DNA from: Methylococcaceae bacterium
GTDB lineage: Bacteria; Pseudomonadota; Gammaproteobacteria; Methylococcales; Methylococcaceae
Direction: 5' to 3'
Length of the DNA stretch: 12,946 nt
Assembly: GCA_012026715.1 (NCBI GenBank)
Contig: VEPB01000489.1
Coordinates: forward strand, 1 to 12,946
The notes beneath the pieces were generated by a model. The model made no database searches. It was not told the origin of the DNA and worked only from the letters and a program-made list of their open reading frames with translations. The position numbers and the translations under genes were made by a program. This document shows positions 1 through 6,343 of the stretch, one piece after another (within the stretch, counting starts at the first letter, position 1; every line of letters starts with the position of its first letter).

Positions 1-1
1 C

Positions 2-976
2 ACTCCGTCCGGATTGCATTTCGAGCGGCACCACAACGGCGTGCCGCAGATCGATCCCGATGCGCACCAACTGCTCATTCACGGCCTGGTGGAGCGCTCG
101 CTGATCTTTGGAATGAAGCAGTTGCACCGCTACCCGATGGCATCGCGGCTGTGCTTCATCGAATGTGGCGGCAACAGCTATTCCGGCTGGCACGAGGAGC
201 CGATGCAGGCCGCGGCGGGGAATCTCCACGGCTTAGTCTCGTGTAGTGAATGGACCGGCATTCCGACTCGGGTGCTGCTGGAGGAAGCGGGGCTCAAGCC
301 CGGGGCCGGCTGGATCATTGCCGAGGGCGCGGACGCCGCGGCCATGAATGTCAGTATTCCGGTGGTCAAGTTGCTGGACGATGGGTTGCTCGCCTTGTTT
401 CAAAACGGCGAAAAGCTGCGGCCGGAAAATGGCTATCCGTTGCGCCTGGTGCTGCCGGGGTACGAGGGGGTGGTTAACGTGAAGTGGTTGAGGCGGTTGC
501 AAGTCGCCGACCGGCCGCTGATGGCGCGCAACGAGACCGCCAAGTACACCGAACTTCAGCCAGACGGCAAGGCGCGTCAGTTTACCTTTATGATGGAGGC
601 GAAATCGGTCGTGACCCACCCATCGCCGGGTTACCGGCTGGAAGAGCCGGGCTATTACCAGATTTCCGGGCTGGCCTGGAGTGGGCGAGGCAAGATTGCG
701 GCGGTGGAGGTGAGTGCCGACGGCGGTCGCAGTTGGGCGCAGGCCGAACTGCAGGAGCCGGTGCTGAGCAGGAGTTTTACCCGGTTCCGGATTCCCTGGC
801 GGTGGAACGGAGAACCCTGCATCATCAAGAGCCGGGCCACCGACGAAACCGGTTACCGCCAACCGGAAAGATCGGCGCTGGTCGCCGAACGGGGTCGCAA
901 CGGCTACTTCCACTACAACGGTATCGTCAGTTGGGCGGTGGATGCGGACGGCGGGCTGCGACATGTCTATGCGTAA
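2..976 (+). CDS. soxC: Sulfane dehydrogenase molybdenum subunit SoxC, 5'-truncated by the window edge
   Basis: This is the molybdopterin subunit of the periplasmic Sox(CD)2 sulfane dehydrogenase. In this family it oxidises the SoxY-bound sulfane sulfur and passes electrons to SoxD. The reading frame is open from base 2, and the TTG at 14 is an internal Leu: the upstream residues (TPSG) continue the family motif around LHFERHHNGVP, so the true start and signal region lie left of the window. The sulfite-oxidase-type Mo domain has its molybdenum-ligand Cys in FIECGGNS (TGT at 164-166). The C-terminal dimerisation domain shows the AWSGRGKIAAVEVSADGG signature near 676-726. The stop is TAA at 974-976, and the gene overlaps soxD. 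SorA-type sulfite dehydrogenases are related, but ERHH, ECGGNS and the neighbouring cytochrome favour SoxC. Confidence 0.92.
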   Translation, partial: TPSGLHFERHHNGVPQIDPDAHQLLIHGLVERSLIFGMKQLHRYPMASRLCFIECGGNSYSGWHEEPMQAAAGNLHGLVSCSEWTGIPTRVLLEEAGLKPGAGWIIAEGADAAAMNVSIPVVKLLDDGLLALFQNGEKLRPENGYPLRLVLPGYEGVVNVKWLRRLQVADRPLMARNETAKYTELQPDGKARQFTFMMEAKSVVTHPSPGYRLEEPGYYQISGLAWSGRGKIAAVEVSADGGRSWAQAELQEPVLSRSFTRFRIPWRWNGEPCIIKSRATDETGYRQPERSALVAERGRNGYFHYNGIVSWAVDADGGLRHVYA

Positions 977-1508
977 CGGTCCACGGCTAGCCTTGCGGCG
1001 ATTGATTGTGGCGGTCGCGCCGTTGGTTTCGGCCGTGGCGGTCGCCGCCACCGGGCCAAGCTTGGGAAGGCCGGCCGCGGCGGAAGAAATCGCCCGCTGG
1101 GATATCAGCGTGTTTCCCGACGGTCAGGGATTGCCGGCCGGCCGGGGGGGCGTTGCCGAAGGCAAGGCGATTTATCGCAGCCAGTGTCTTTCGTGTCACG
1201 GAGCCGATGGCCGCGGCGGCAGCGCGGAGGAGTTGGCCGGTGCTCGGCACGGCTTGTCAGACCCGAGTCCGGACAAGACGATTGGCAGCTACTGGCCTTA
1301 TGCCGCGACGCTGTTCGATTACGTGCGCCGCTCAATGCCGATGAATGCGCCAGGATCCCTTGGCGACACCCAGGTCTACGCCGTGACGGCCTATTTGCTA
1401 TACCTGAACGGTCTTTTGGGTGAGGCGGGAGCGGTCGATCGGGACAGTTTGCCGAAAATCGCCATGCCCAACCGCGGGGGATTCAGCGTGGACGAAAGTA
1501 GCCGCTAA
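963..1508 (+). CDS. soxD: Single-heme SoxD-like cytochrome c (sulfane dehydrogenase electron-transfer subunit)
   Basis: This is a periplasmic c-type cytochrome, the electron acceptor partner of SoxC. From the ATG at 963 it has 181 residues. A basic N-terminus (RLALRR) precedes a hydrophobic export segment (about residues 14-40, ending PAAA). The heme-attachment motif is CLSCH at residues 75-79. RRSMPMNAP (122-130) supplies the likely axial Met, and the stretch to KIAMPNRGGF matches the N-terminal heme domain of SoxD. Classical SoxD is roughly twice as long and has a second C-terminal heme domain, which is absent here. The start overlaps the soxC end by 14 bases, implying translational coupling. 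ATGs at 942 and 969 are alternatives, and no strong ribosome binding site decides between them. A SorB-like monoheme cytochrome is the other reading. Confidence 0.82.
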   Translation: MSMRNGPRLALRRLIVAVAPLVSAVAVAATGPSLGRPAAAEEIARWDISVFPDGQGLPAGRGGVAEGKAIYRSQCLSCHGADGRGGSAEELAGARHGLSDPSPDKTIGSYWPYAATLFDYVRRSMPMNAPGSLGDTQVYAVTAYLLYLNGLLGEAGAVDRDSLPKIAMPNRGGFSVDESSR

Positions 1509-1572
1509 CCGGTCCGCAACCGCGTAAGTGACGGGCAATTTCGCGCCCGGCAGGACTTCCCAAGCCCAGGCT

Positions 1573-1983
1573 TCACGTGCCCCCGTGTCCCAGCAGTTTT
1601 CCCTCAAGCCAGGCCATCCAGCGGCCCGCCGGAGAGGCCGAGCCCCACCAGCCCACCGCAACGCCCAGGCTATTGGCTATCATGTCCGCGACTTCCAGGG
1701 TGCGTACGCCGCCAAGATCCTGAAGGAATTCGAGCGCAATGCCCAGCGCGACCAGAAACATCGGCCATAAGATATGCCGCTTAAAGACCGAGCCGAACCA
1801 GAATGCGGCGCTGCCATAGGCGACGAGATGCTGCATTTTGTCCCAATTCAAGAGTTTCGGGGGTTGGGGCGGGGAAGGCGTCAGGGAGAGCCACACGATG
1901 GCGGCAATGATCATCCACGCCGCGCTCAGCCAAGCCCAGTAAAATTGGAGTTGACGTTCAGTGTCAGGTTGAGACGGACGCAT
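1573..1983 (-). CDS. VanZ-like family small integral membrane protein
   Basis: This is a 136-residue membrane protein of the VanZ-like family. The physiological role of most such proteins is unknown, and only the glycopeptide-resistance member VanZ has a phenotype. Hydrophobic segments lie at about residues 14-34, 55-66, 70-86 and 99-114. The family signatures are visible: DKMQHLVAYGS (48-58) after a short loop, and ALEFLQ...RTLEVADMIANSLG (83-107) with its conserved E, R, E, D and N. It starts at ATG 1983 with no clear ribosome binding site. It converges on soxD with 64 bases between the stops and has no co-directional partner downstream. It lies downstream of the H-NS-family gene on the same strand but is separated from it by about 240 bases containing hairpins, so it is probably transcribed on its own. 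A specific function cannot be assigned. Confidence 0.82.
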   Translation of the reverse strand: MRPSQPDTERQLQFYWAWLSAAWMIIAAIVWLSLTPSPPQPPKLLNWDKMQHLVAYGSAAFWFGSVFKRHILWPMFLVALGIALEFLQDLGGVRTLEVADMIANSLGVAVGWWGSASPAGRWMAWLEGKLLGHGGT

Positions 1984-2070
1984 GACCGCAATGTGTGATA
2001 CCCGGTCGAGGGACAGGGTTGGATGGATTTGGCGAAAAGTTAAGCGCGAATAGCAGTAAATCCCGTCGCA

Positions 2071-2092
2071 ACAAAAGCCGCTGCTTGGCGGC
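2071..2092 (-). terminator. Small hairpin plus U-tract on the minus strand, downstream of the H-NS gene
   Basis: Read on the minus strand, GCCGC (2092-2088) and GCGGC (2081-2077) pair around a 6-base loop, and TTTTGTT follows immediately (2076-2070). The stem is only 5 bp but all G/C. It lies about 130 bases past the stop of the H-NS-family gene and about 90 bases before the VanZ-like start, so it could end the H-NS transcript or separate the two genes. The stem is short, so the call is moderate. Confidence 0.42.
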
Positions 2093-2101
2093 GCCGGACG
2101 G

Positions 2102-2140
2102 GGTTAACCGTTCGGTTCGGAAACCTCTGGTAACGGTTAC
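2102..2140. repeat. Cluster of GTTAAC/GTAAC palindromes between the VanZ-like and H-NS genes
   Basis: GGTTAACC (2102-2109) is a perfect 8-bp palindrome. GTAACGGTTAC (2130-2140) is a perfect 11-base palindrome with a central G. The two elements also pair with each other: TAACCGTT (2105-2112) is the reverse complement of AACGGTTA (2132-2139), with a 19-base spacer. This could be a protein-binding site or an RNA hairpin in the H-NS 3' region. A related imperfect palindrome lies on the other side of the H-NS gene at 2643-2661. Confidence 0.45.
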
Positions 2141-2180
2141 AAATTTCCGGCCCTAACTTTCAATTCGGATGGGGAGGAGT

Positions 2181-2210
2181 GGCCGCCCTCGGGGTTTCCG
2201 AGAGGCGGCC
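2181..2210 (-). terminator. Strong hairpin just after the H-NS-family gene, terminator-like
   Basis: GGCCGCC (2181-2187) pairs with GGCGGCC (2204-2210), and CTCGG (2188-2192) pairs with CCGAG (2198-2202). This gives a 12-bp stem with one bulged base (2203) and a 5-base loop. It begins 12 bases beyond the H-NS stop codon, the usual place for a transcript-end hairpin. On the minus strand it is followed by a C/T-rich stretch, not a clean U-run. It may therefore act as a 3'-stabilising hairpin or a weak terminator, with the U-tract hairpin at 2071-2092 as a second stop. Confidence 0.55.
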
Positions 2211-2222
2211 TATGGCGCTGTA

Positions 2223-2543
2223 CTAGATTTCGAAATCTTTGAGATTGCGGCCTTGATCCAATAATTCCTTGAGCCATTTCGGCTTCATTCCGCGCCCGGT
2301 CCACTTGTTGTTGGAATTTGCAGGATCACGGTATTTAATGGGAACTGAACTGCCCTTGCGGGACGAAGTTTTGGCGCCGGAATCGCCGATTTCCACGCTA
2401 ACGCCAATCGAGCTGGCCAACTCCTTGATTTTTGCGAGAACCTCCTTGCGCTTACTATCCTGTCTCTCTTTGAGAGCTTTCTTAGCGTTTTCGATGACGC
2501 TGTTCAGCTCCGCTTCCGACATATCGTTCAGATTATTTTTCAT
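2223..2543 (-). CDS. H-NS family nucleoid-associated DNA-binding protein
   Basis: This is a 106-residue H-NS-family protein, expected to oligomerise on DNA, prefer AT-rich regions and silence horizontally acquired genes. Residues 8-46 are charged and helical (coiled-coil oligomerisation), and 50-68 form a Ser/Gly/Lys linker. Residues 70-106 form the C-terminal DNA-binding domain, containing KYRDPANSNNKWTGRGMKP. The TGRG loop (82-85) is the minor-groove-binding signature of the family. The length fits the short HvrA/BpH3-type members found outside the enterics. The start at ATG 2543 has AGAGGT upstream at suitable spacing. A promoter sits about 60 bases upstream and hairpins follow the stop. 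The gene is visibly more AT-rich than its neighbours, which is common for this family. It is divergent from mfd. Confidence 0.9.
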   Translation of the reverse strand: MKNNLNDMSEAELNSVIENAKKALKERQDSKRKEVLAKIKELASSIGVSVEIGDSGAKTSSRKGSSVPIKYRDPANSNNKWTGRGMKPKWLKELLDQGRNLKDFEI

Positions 2544-2605
2544 CGACTACCTCTTTAATTGAGTGGATAGTTGGTGGGATCGTCCCCAAATTAGCTTCCG
2601 GCATC

Positions 2606-2633
2606 ATTATATTCAATTTCTGGAAAATTTGAA
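2606..2633 (-). promoter_or_regulatory. Probable sigma-70 promoter of the H-NS-family gene
   Basis: On the minus strand, TTCAAA (2633-2628) is a 4/6 match to the -35 box. It lies 16 bases from a perfect TATAAT -10 box (2611-2606) in a locally AT-rich stretch. This gives a 5' leader of roughly 55 bases before the ATG at 2543. Self-silencing by the H-NS-family product at this AT-rich promoter would be typical of the family, but that is inference. Confidence 0.65.
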
Positions 2634-2642
2634 GTGGTCGTC

Positions 2643-2661
2643 GGTTAACGGATCGATAACC
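2643..2661. promoter_or_regulatory. Imperfect 19-bp palindrome upstream of the H-NS promoter
   Basis: GGTTAACGGATCGATAACC has matching arms GGTTA/TAACC and inner CG/CG pairs around a short centre. It lies about 10 bases upstream of the H-NS -35 box and within the hns-mfd divergent interval, so it is placed like an operator for either gene. Its GGTTAAC arm recurs at 2102-2108. Confidence 0.35.
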
Positions 2662-2708
2662 CCGGTTCGTTTGAAGGCAAGGAATCAAACTGCGACTGTC
2701 TTCACCAT

Positions 2709-2783
2709 CTCGGCTGGGCGAGAAAATCGCAGCCGAGTTTAGTAGAATCTACCGCCCCGGCGTCCTCGCCCGAGGCCCGGGGC
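2709..2783 (+). promoter_or_regulatory. Two tandem hairpins in the presumed mfd leader
   Basis: The first hairpin (2709-2737) pairs CTCGGCTG with CAGCCGAG and inner CGA with TCG, with a 2-base bulge and a GAAAA loop, and is followed by TTTAGT. The second (2754-2783) pairs GCCCCGG with CCGGGGC and encloses CCTC/GAGG, and is followed by CGTTTGATT. Between them is GTAGAATCTAC, a perfect 11-base palindrome. The second hairpin ends 53 bases before the mfd ATG. They could be an attenuator, the terminator of a short leader RNA, or DNA-binding sites. I found no convincing promoter or leader ORF upstream that would settle this. Confidence 0.45.
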
Positions 2784-2836
2784 CGTTTGATTCCCGGCTT
2801 AAACGCTGTCCAGCTCACGATAACGTCATCGCTTCA

Positions 2837-5800
2837 ATGTATTCGCCGTTCGTTTCAAATACCCTCGCAAGAGCGCCTTCCGTCCAGATCTGGAGCGGAC
2901 TTCATGGTTGCTGCGACTCCTTGGCGCTGGCGGAATCCATAAAGGCCAATGCCCGCCTTCATGTCGTTATCACGACGGACATGCAGACCTTGTTGCGGTT
3001 GGAGCATGAGCTGCAGTTTTTTTTGGGGGGTCAGTGGCCGATCCTCCAGTTTCCCGATTGGGAAACATTGCCCTACGACGTGTTTTCACCGCTTCCCGAG
3101 ATCACCTCGCAGCGACTTAAAACCCTGGTTCAGATGCCGCAAACCGAACGCGGCGTGTTATTGACGACGGTATCGACCTTGCTGCAACGGCTGGCTCCCC
3201 GATCTCACGTGCTTGCCCGCTCGTTCCTGATGAAGCTGTGCGATCGGCTGGATATGAAACGATTGCGGGAACAGTTGGAGGAGGTGGGCTACCAATGCGT
3301 TTCCCAGGTGGTCCAGCACGGCGAATTCGCGGTGCGGGGTTCGATCGTGGACCTGTTTCCCATGGCTCACGCCGAACCTTATCGCATTGAATTGAACGAC
3401 GATGAAATCGAGTCGATCCGGACCTTCGATCCCGACAGTCAGCGTTCCCGCGATAAGGTAGACGCGATTAACTTGCTGCCGGCGCGAGAGTTTCCATTCG
3501 ACGATGCGGCGATCAAGCAGTTTCGCAAGTCCTATCGGATCTATTTTCCGGATCGCGCCTACAACAACGCGCTTTATCAGGATATCTCCAAGGGTATCGC
3601 GGTGGGTGGCATCGAGTACTATCTGCCGCTCTTCACGGAAACCACCACGACCCTGTTCGATTACCTGCCCGGGAGCGCGGTGTTGGTTTTGCATGGGGAT
3701 ATTGCCGGTGCTGCGAGGGCTTTTTTCGACGAGGCGCGAAATCGCTACAGCCTGCGACGAACCAATATCGACAGGCCGGCCTTGCCGGTCGACACCCTGT
3801 ACCTGGAGCCGGAATATCTTGACCGCTCCTTGGAACGCTATACCCGTATCGCTATTTCCGGGGAGCCGGCCGCGGGGGATATCCGGACCTTCCCGTGCCA
3901 ACCCTTGCCGGCCCTTGCCATCGATTCCAAGCACAAGCAGCCGGCCGCCGCCTTGTCGGCGTTTTTGAGCGAGTTCGACGGCAAGGTGCTGTTTGTCGCC
4001 GAGTCCGCCGGTCATCGCGAAGCCTTGCTGGACACGCTGGGCAAGCATGGACTCCGCCCGCAAGTGATCGACGGCTGGGAGCAGTTCGTCGGCGGCAGTG
4101 AGCGGTTGTATCTGGTGGTCGCCTCCCTTGATCACGGCCTATGGCTGTCGGAGCCGGCTCTGGCGATCGTCACCGAAACCCAGCTGTCCGGCGACAAGGT
4201 GCAGCAGCGCCGGCGCCGGCGGCGGGCGGTGGAGCGCGACCTGGAAAGCCTCATGCGCAATCTGGAGGAGCTCCAGATCGGTTCGCCGGTGGTGCATCAG
4301 GAGCATGGGGTCGGCCGTTACCTGGGACTGCAGCGGCTGAGCGTGGGCGGTATCGACGGGGAGTTCCTGGCGCTGGAATACGCCAACCAGGACAAGCTGT
4401 ACGTGCCGGTGGCCTCGCTCCACCTCATCGGCCGCTACAGCGGCGCCGCCGAAGAGGCGGCACCGCTCCACAAGCTGGGCGGGGATCACTGGCAGAAGGC
4501 CAAGCGCAAGGCGATGGAGCGCGCCCGCGACGTCGCCGCGGAATTGCTGGACATCTACGCCCAGCGGGAGGCCCGCCAGGGCCATGCCTTCAATGCGCTG
4601 ACCGAGGATTACCGCCATTTCGCCGCCACCTTCCCGTTCGAGGAGACGCCGGACCAGGAAAACGCCATCCTCGACGTGATCAATGACATGGGCGCGGGCC
4701 GCTCCATGGACCGGGTGGTGTGCGGCGACGTGGGGTTCGGCAAGACCGAGGTTGCGATGCGGGCCGCCTTCATCGCCGCGCACAACGGCAAGCAGGTCGC
4801 GGTGCTGGTGCCAACCACGCTGCTGGCTCAACAACACTATCAAAATTTCCGGGATCGCTTTGCCGACTGGCCGGTGCGGGTGGAGGTCATGTCCCGCTTC
4901 GTCGGCAAGAAGCAGCAGGATGAGTTCGCCCAGGCCGCCGCGGAAGGCCGCATCGACATCCTGATCGGCACCCACAAACTGCTGCAGAAGAGCATTGCGT
5001 TCAAAGATCTGGGGCTGGTCATCATCGACGAGGAACATCGTTTCGGGGTCGGGCAGAAAGAGCACTTCAAGAAGCTGCGCAGCGAGGTGGACATCCTGAC
5101 CCTGACCGCCACGCCGATCCCCCGCACCCTCAACATGGCGCTGGGTGGCCTGCGCGATATCTCCATCATCGCCACCCCGCCGCAGAACCGCCACGCCATC
5201 CAGACCTTCATCGCCGAATGGAGCGACGGGCTCATCCAGGAAGCCATCCTGCGCGAGATCAAGCGCGGCGGGCAGGTGTATTTCCTCCACAACAAGATCG
5301 AGACCATGGAGAAGGTGGCCCGGCAACTGGGGGAACTGGTTCCCGACGCCCGCATCCAGATGGCCCACGGCCAGATGCCGGAGCGGGAGCTGGAACGCAT
5401 CATGCTGGATTTCTACCACCAGCGCTTCAACCTGCTGTTGGCTACCACCATCATCGAAAGTGGCATCGACGTGCCCAGCGCTAACACCATCGTCATCAAC
5501 CGCGCCGACCAGCTGGGCCTGGCCCAGCTGCATCAGCTGCGTGGGCGGGTCGGGCGTTCCCACCACCGCGCCTACGCCTACCTGCTGGTGCCGCCCAAGC
5601 CGTTGCTGAGCGGCGATGCGGCGAAGCGGCTGGATGCCATCGAAGCGTCGGGCGAATTGGGGGCCGGCTTCATGATCTCCTCCCACGACATGGAAATCCG
5701 CGGCGCCGGCGAGCTGCTGGGCGACGAGCAGAGCGGCCAGATCCAGGAGGTGGGATTCAGCCTTTATTCGGAGCTGCTGGAGCGCGCGGTGAAGGCGCTG

Positions 5801-6280
5801 CGTTCGGGCAAACAGCCGGAACTGGATGCGCCGCTGGAGGTGGGTCCTGAGATCGACCTGCAGAGTCCGGCGCTGATTCCTGACGACTACCTTCCGGACG
5901 TCCATGCCCGATTGGTCCTCTATAAACGCATCGCCAGCGCCCGCGACGACGAGCAACTGCGAGCCCTGCAGATCGAGATGATCGACCGCTTCGGCCTGTT
6001 GCCGGCCCCCACCAAGACCCTGTTCGCCGTCACCGCGCTCAAGTTCACCGCCGAACGGTTGGGGGTGCGCAAGGTCGAGGCCGGCGCCCACGGCGGACGC
6101 ATCCTGTTCCGCAGCAATCCCCGCATCGACCCGGTGCAGGTCATCCTGCTGATCCAGACTCAGCCCCAGGTCTACCGCATGGATGGCGCCGACAAGATTC
6201 GTTTCACCGTTGCCTTTCCCAGCCTGGAGAGCAAGGTCGAGTTCCTGGAAGGACTCATGGACCGGCTGGCGGAAAAATAG
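2837..6280 (+). CDS. mfd: Transcription-repair coupling factor Mfd
   Basis: Mfd is an ATP-dependent DNA translocase that removes RNA polymerase stalled at lesions and recruits UvrA for nucleotide excision repair. It is complete at 1147 residues, the usual length. The N-terminal UvrB-like module carries DWETLPYDVFSP (74-85) and HGEFAVRGSIVDLFPM (161-176). The RNA-polymerase-interacting domain is near 480-575 (SPVVHQEHGVGRYLG, YVPVASLHLIGRY). The RecG-like motor has Walker A GDVGFGKTE (630-638), DEEH (731-734), TATPIPRT (757-764), ESGIDVPSA (874-882) and QLHQLRGRVGRS (897-908). The C-terminal UvrA-masking domain covers about 1010-1147. The ATG start fits homologues, although its ribosome binding site is poor. 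Oddities are a T8G6 tract at 3017-3030 and a third-position GC shift near 4.1-4.2 kb. It is divergent from the H-NS gene and followed by a terminator. Confidence 0.97.
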   Translation: MYSPFVSNTLARAPSVQIWSGLHGCCDSLALAESIKANARLHVVITTDMQTLLRLEHELQFFLGGQWPILQFPDWETLPYDVFSPLPEITSQRLKTLVQMPQTERGVLLTTVSTLLQRLAPRSHVLARSFLMKLCDRLDMKRLREQLEEVGYQCVSQVVQHGEFAVRGSIVDLFPMAHAEPYRIELNDDEIESIRTFDPDSQRSRDKVDAINLLPAREFPFDDAAIKQFRKSYRIYFPDRAYNNALYQDISKGIAVGGIEYYLPLFTETTTTLFDYLPGSAVLVLHGDIAGAARAFFDEARNRYSLRRTNIDRPALPVDTLYLEPEYLDRSLERYTRIAISGEPAAGDIRTFPCQPLPALAIDSKHKQPAAALSAFLSEFDGKVLFVAESAGHREALLDTLGKHGLRPQVIDGWEQFVGGSERLYLVVASLDHGLWLSEPALAIVTETQLSGDKVQQRRRRRRAVERDLESLMRNLEELQIGSPVVHQEHGVGRYLGLQRLSVGGIDGEFLALEYANQDKLYVPVASLHLIGRYSGAAEEAAPLHKLGGDHWQKAKRKAMERARDVAAELLDIYAQREARQGHAFNALTEDYRHFAATFPFEETPDQENAILDVINDMGAGRSMDRVVCGDVGFGKTEVAMRAAFIAAHNGKQVAVLVPTTLLAQQHYQNFRDRFADWPVRVEVMSRFVGKKQQDEFAQAAAEGRIDILIGTHKLLQKSIAFKDLGLVIIDEEHRFGVGQKEHFKKLRSEVDILTLTATPIPRTLNMALGGLRDISIIATPPQNRHAIQTFIAEWSDGLIQEAILREIKRGGQVYFLHNKIETMEKVARQLGELVPDARIQMAHGQMPERELERIMLDFYHQRFNLLLATTIIESGIDVPSANTIVINRADQLGLAQLHQLRGRVGRSHHRAYAYLLVPPKPLLSGDAAKRLDAIEASGELGAGFMISSHDMEIRGAGELLGDEQSGQIQEVGFSLYSELLERAVKALRSGKQPELDAPLEVGPEIDLQSPALIPDDYLPDVHARLVLYKRIASARDDEQLRALQIEMIDRFGLLPAPTKTLFAVTALKFTAERLGVRKVEAGAHGGRILFRSNPRIDPVQVILLIQTQPQVYRMDGADKIRFTVAFPSLESKVEFLEGLMDRLAEK

Positions 6281-6288
6281 TCCCTCAG

Positions 6289-6311
6289 CCCGCGCCGGCT
6301 CAAGGCGCGGG
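6289..6311 (+). terminator. Likely mfd transcription terminator
   Basis: CCCGCGCC (6289-6296) pairs perfectly with GGCGCGGG (6304-6311) around a 7-base loop, and TGCATTTTCTCGATTT follows. It begins 8 bases after the mfd stop. The 8-bp all-GC stem with a T-rich tail is a credible intrinsic terminator, although the T-run is interrupted. The stem covers the GTG at 6311, which argues against that codon as the start of the next gene. Confidence 0.6.
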
Positions 6312-6343
6312 TGCATTTTCTCGATTTACTGACGGAGAGCCTC

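Noticed and set aside
233..1051. 272-codon open frame antisense to soxC
   Set aside because: It is Pro/Arg/His-rich with no domain, and soxC on the plus strand carries conserved catalytic residues.
1535..1554. Possible bidirectional terminator between soxD and the VanZ-like gene
   Set aside because: Only a 5-bp stem (CGGGC/GCCCG) with no T-run on either side, which is too weak to call.
1528..1770. Short plus-strand frame between soxD and the VanZ-like gene
   Set aside because: It overlaps the VanZ-like gene on the opposite strand, and VanZ family motifs support the minus-strand reading.
3158..4135. 325-codon open frame antisense to the first third of mfd
   Set aside because: It lies wholly within mfd, has no family features and is explained by codon composition.
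4204..4227. CGCCGGCGCCGG-type tract as a repeat element
   Set aside because: It encodes a run of Arg in the linker just before the RNA-polymerase-interacting domain of Mfd, where homologues are also basic. It is local low complexity, not a repeat.
4139..6316. 725-codon open frame antisense to mfd
   Set aside because: mfd is unmistakable on the other strand. GC-biased third positions remove stop codons from the antisense frame, and the translation is a low-complexity mix of Gln, His, Leu and Gly with no recognisable domain.
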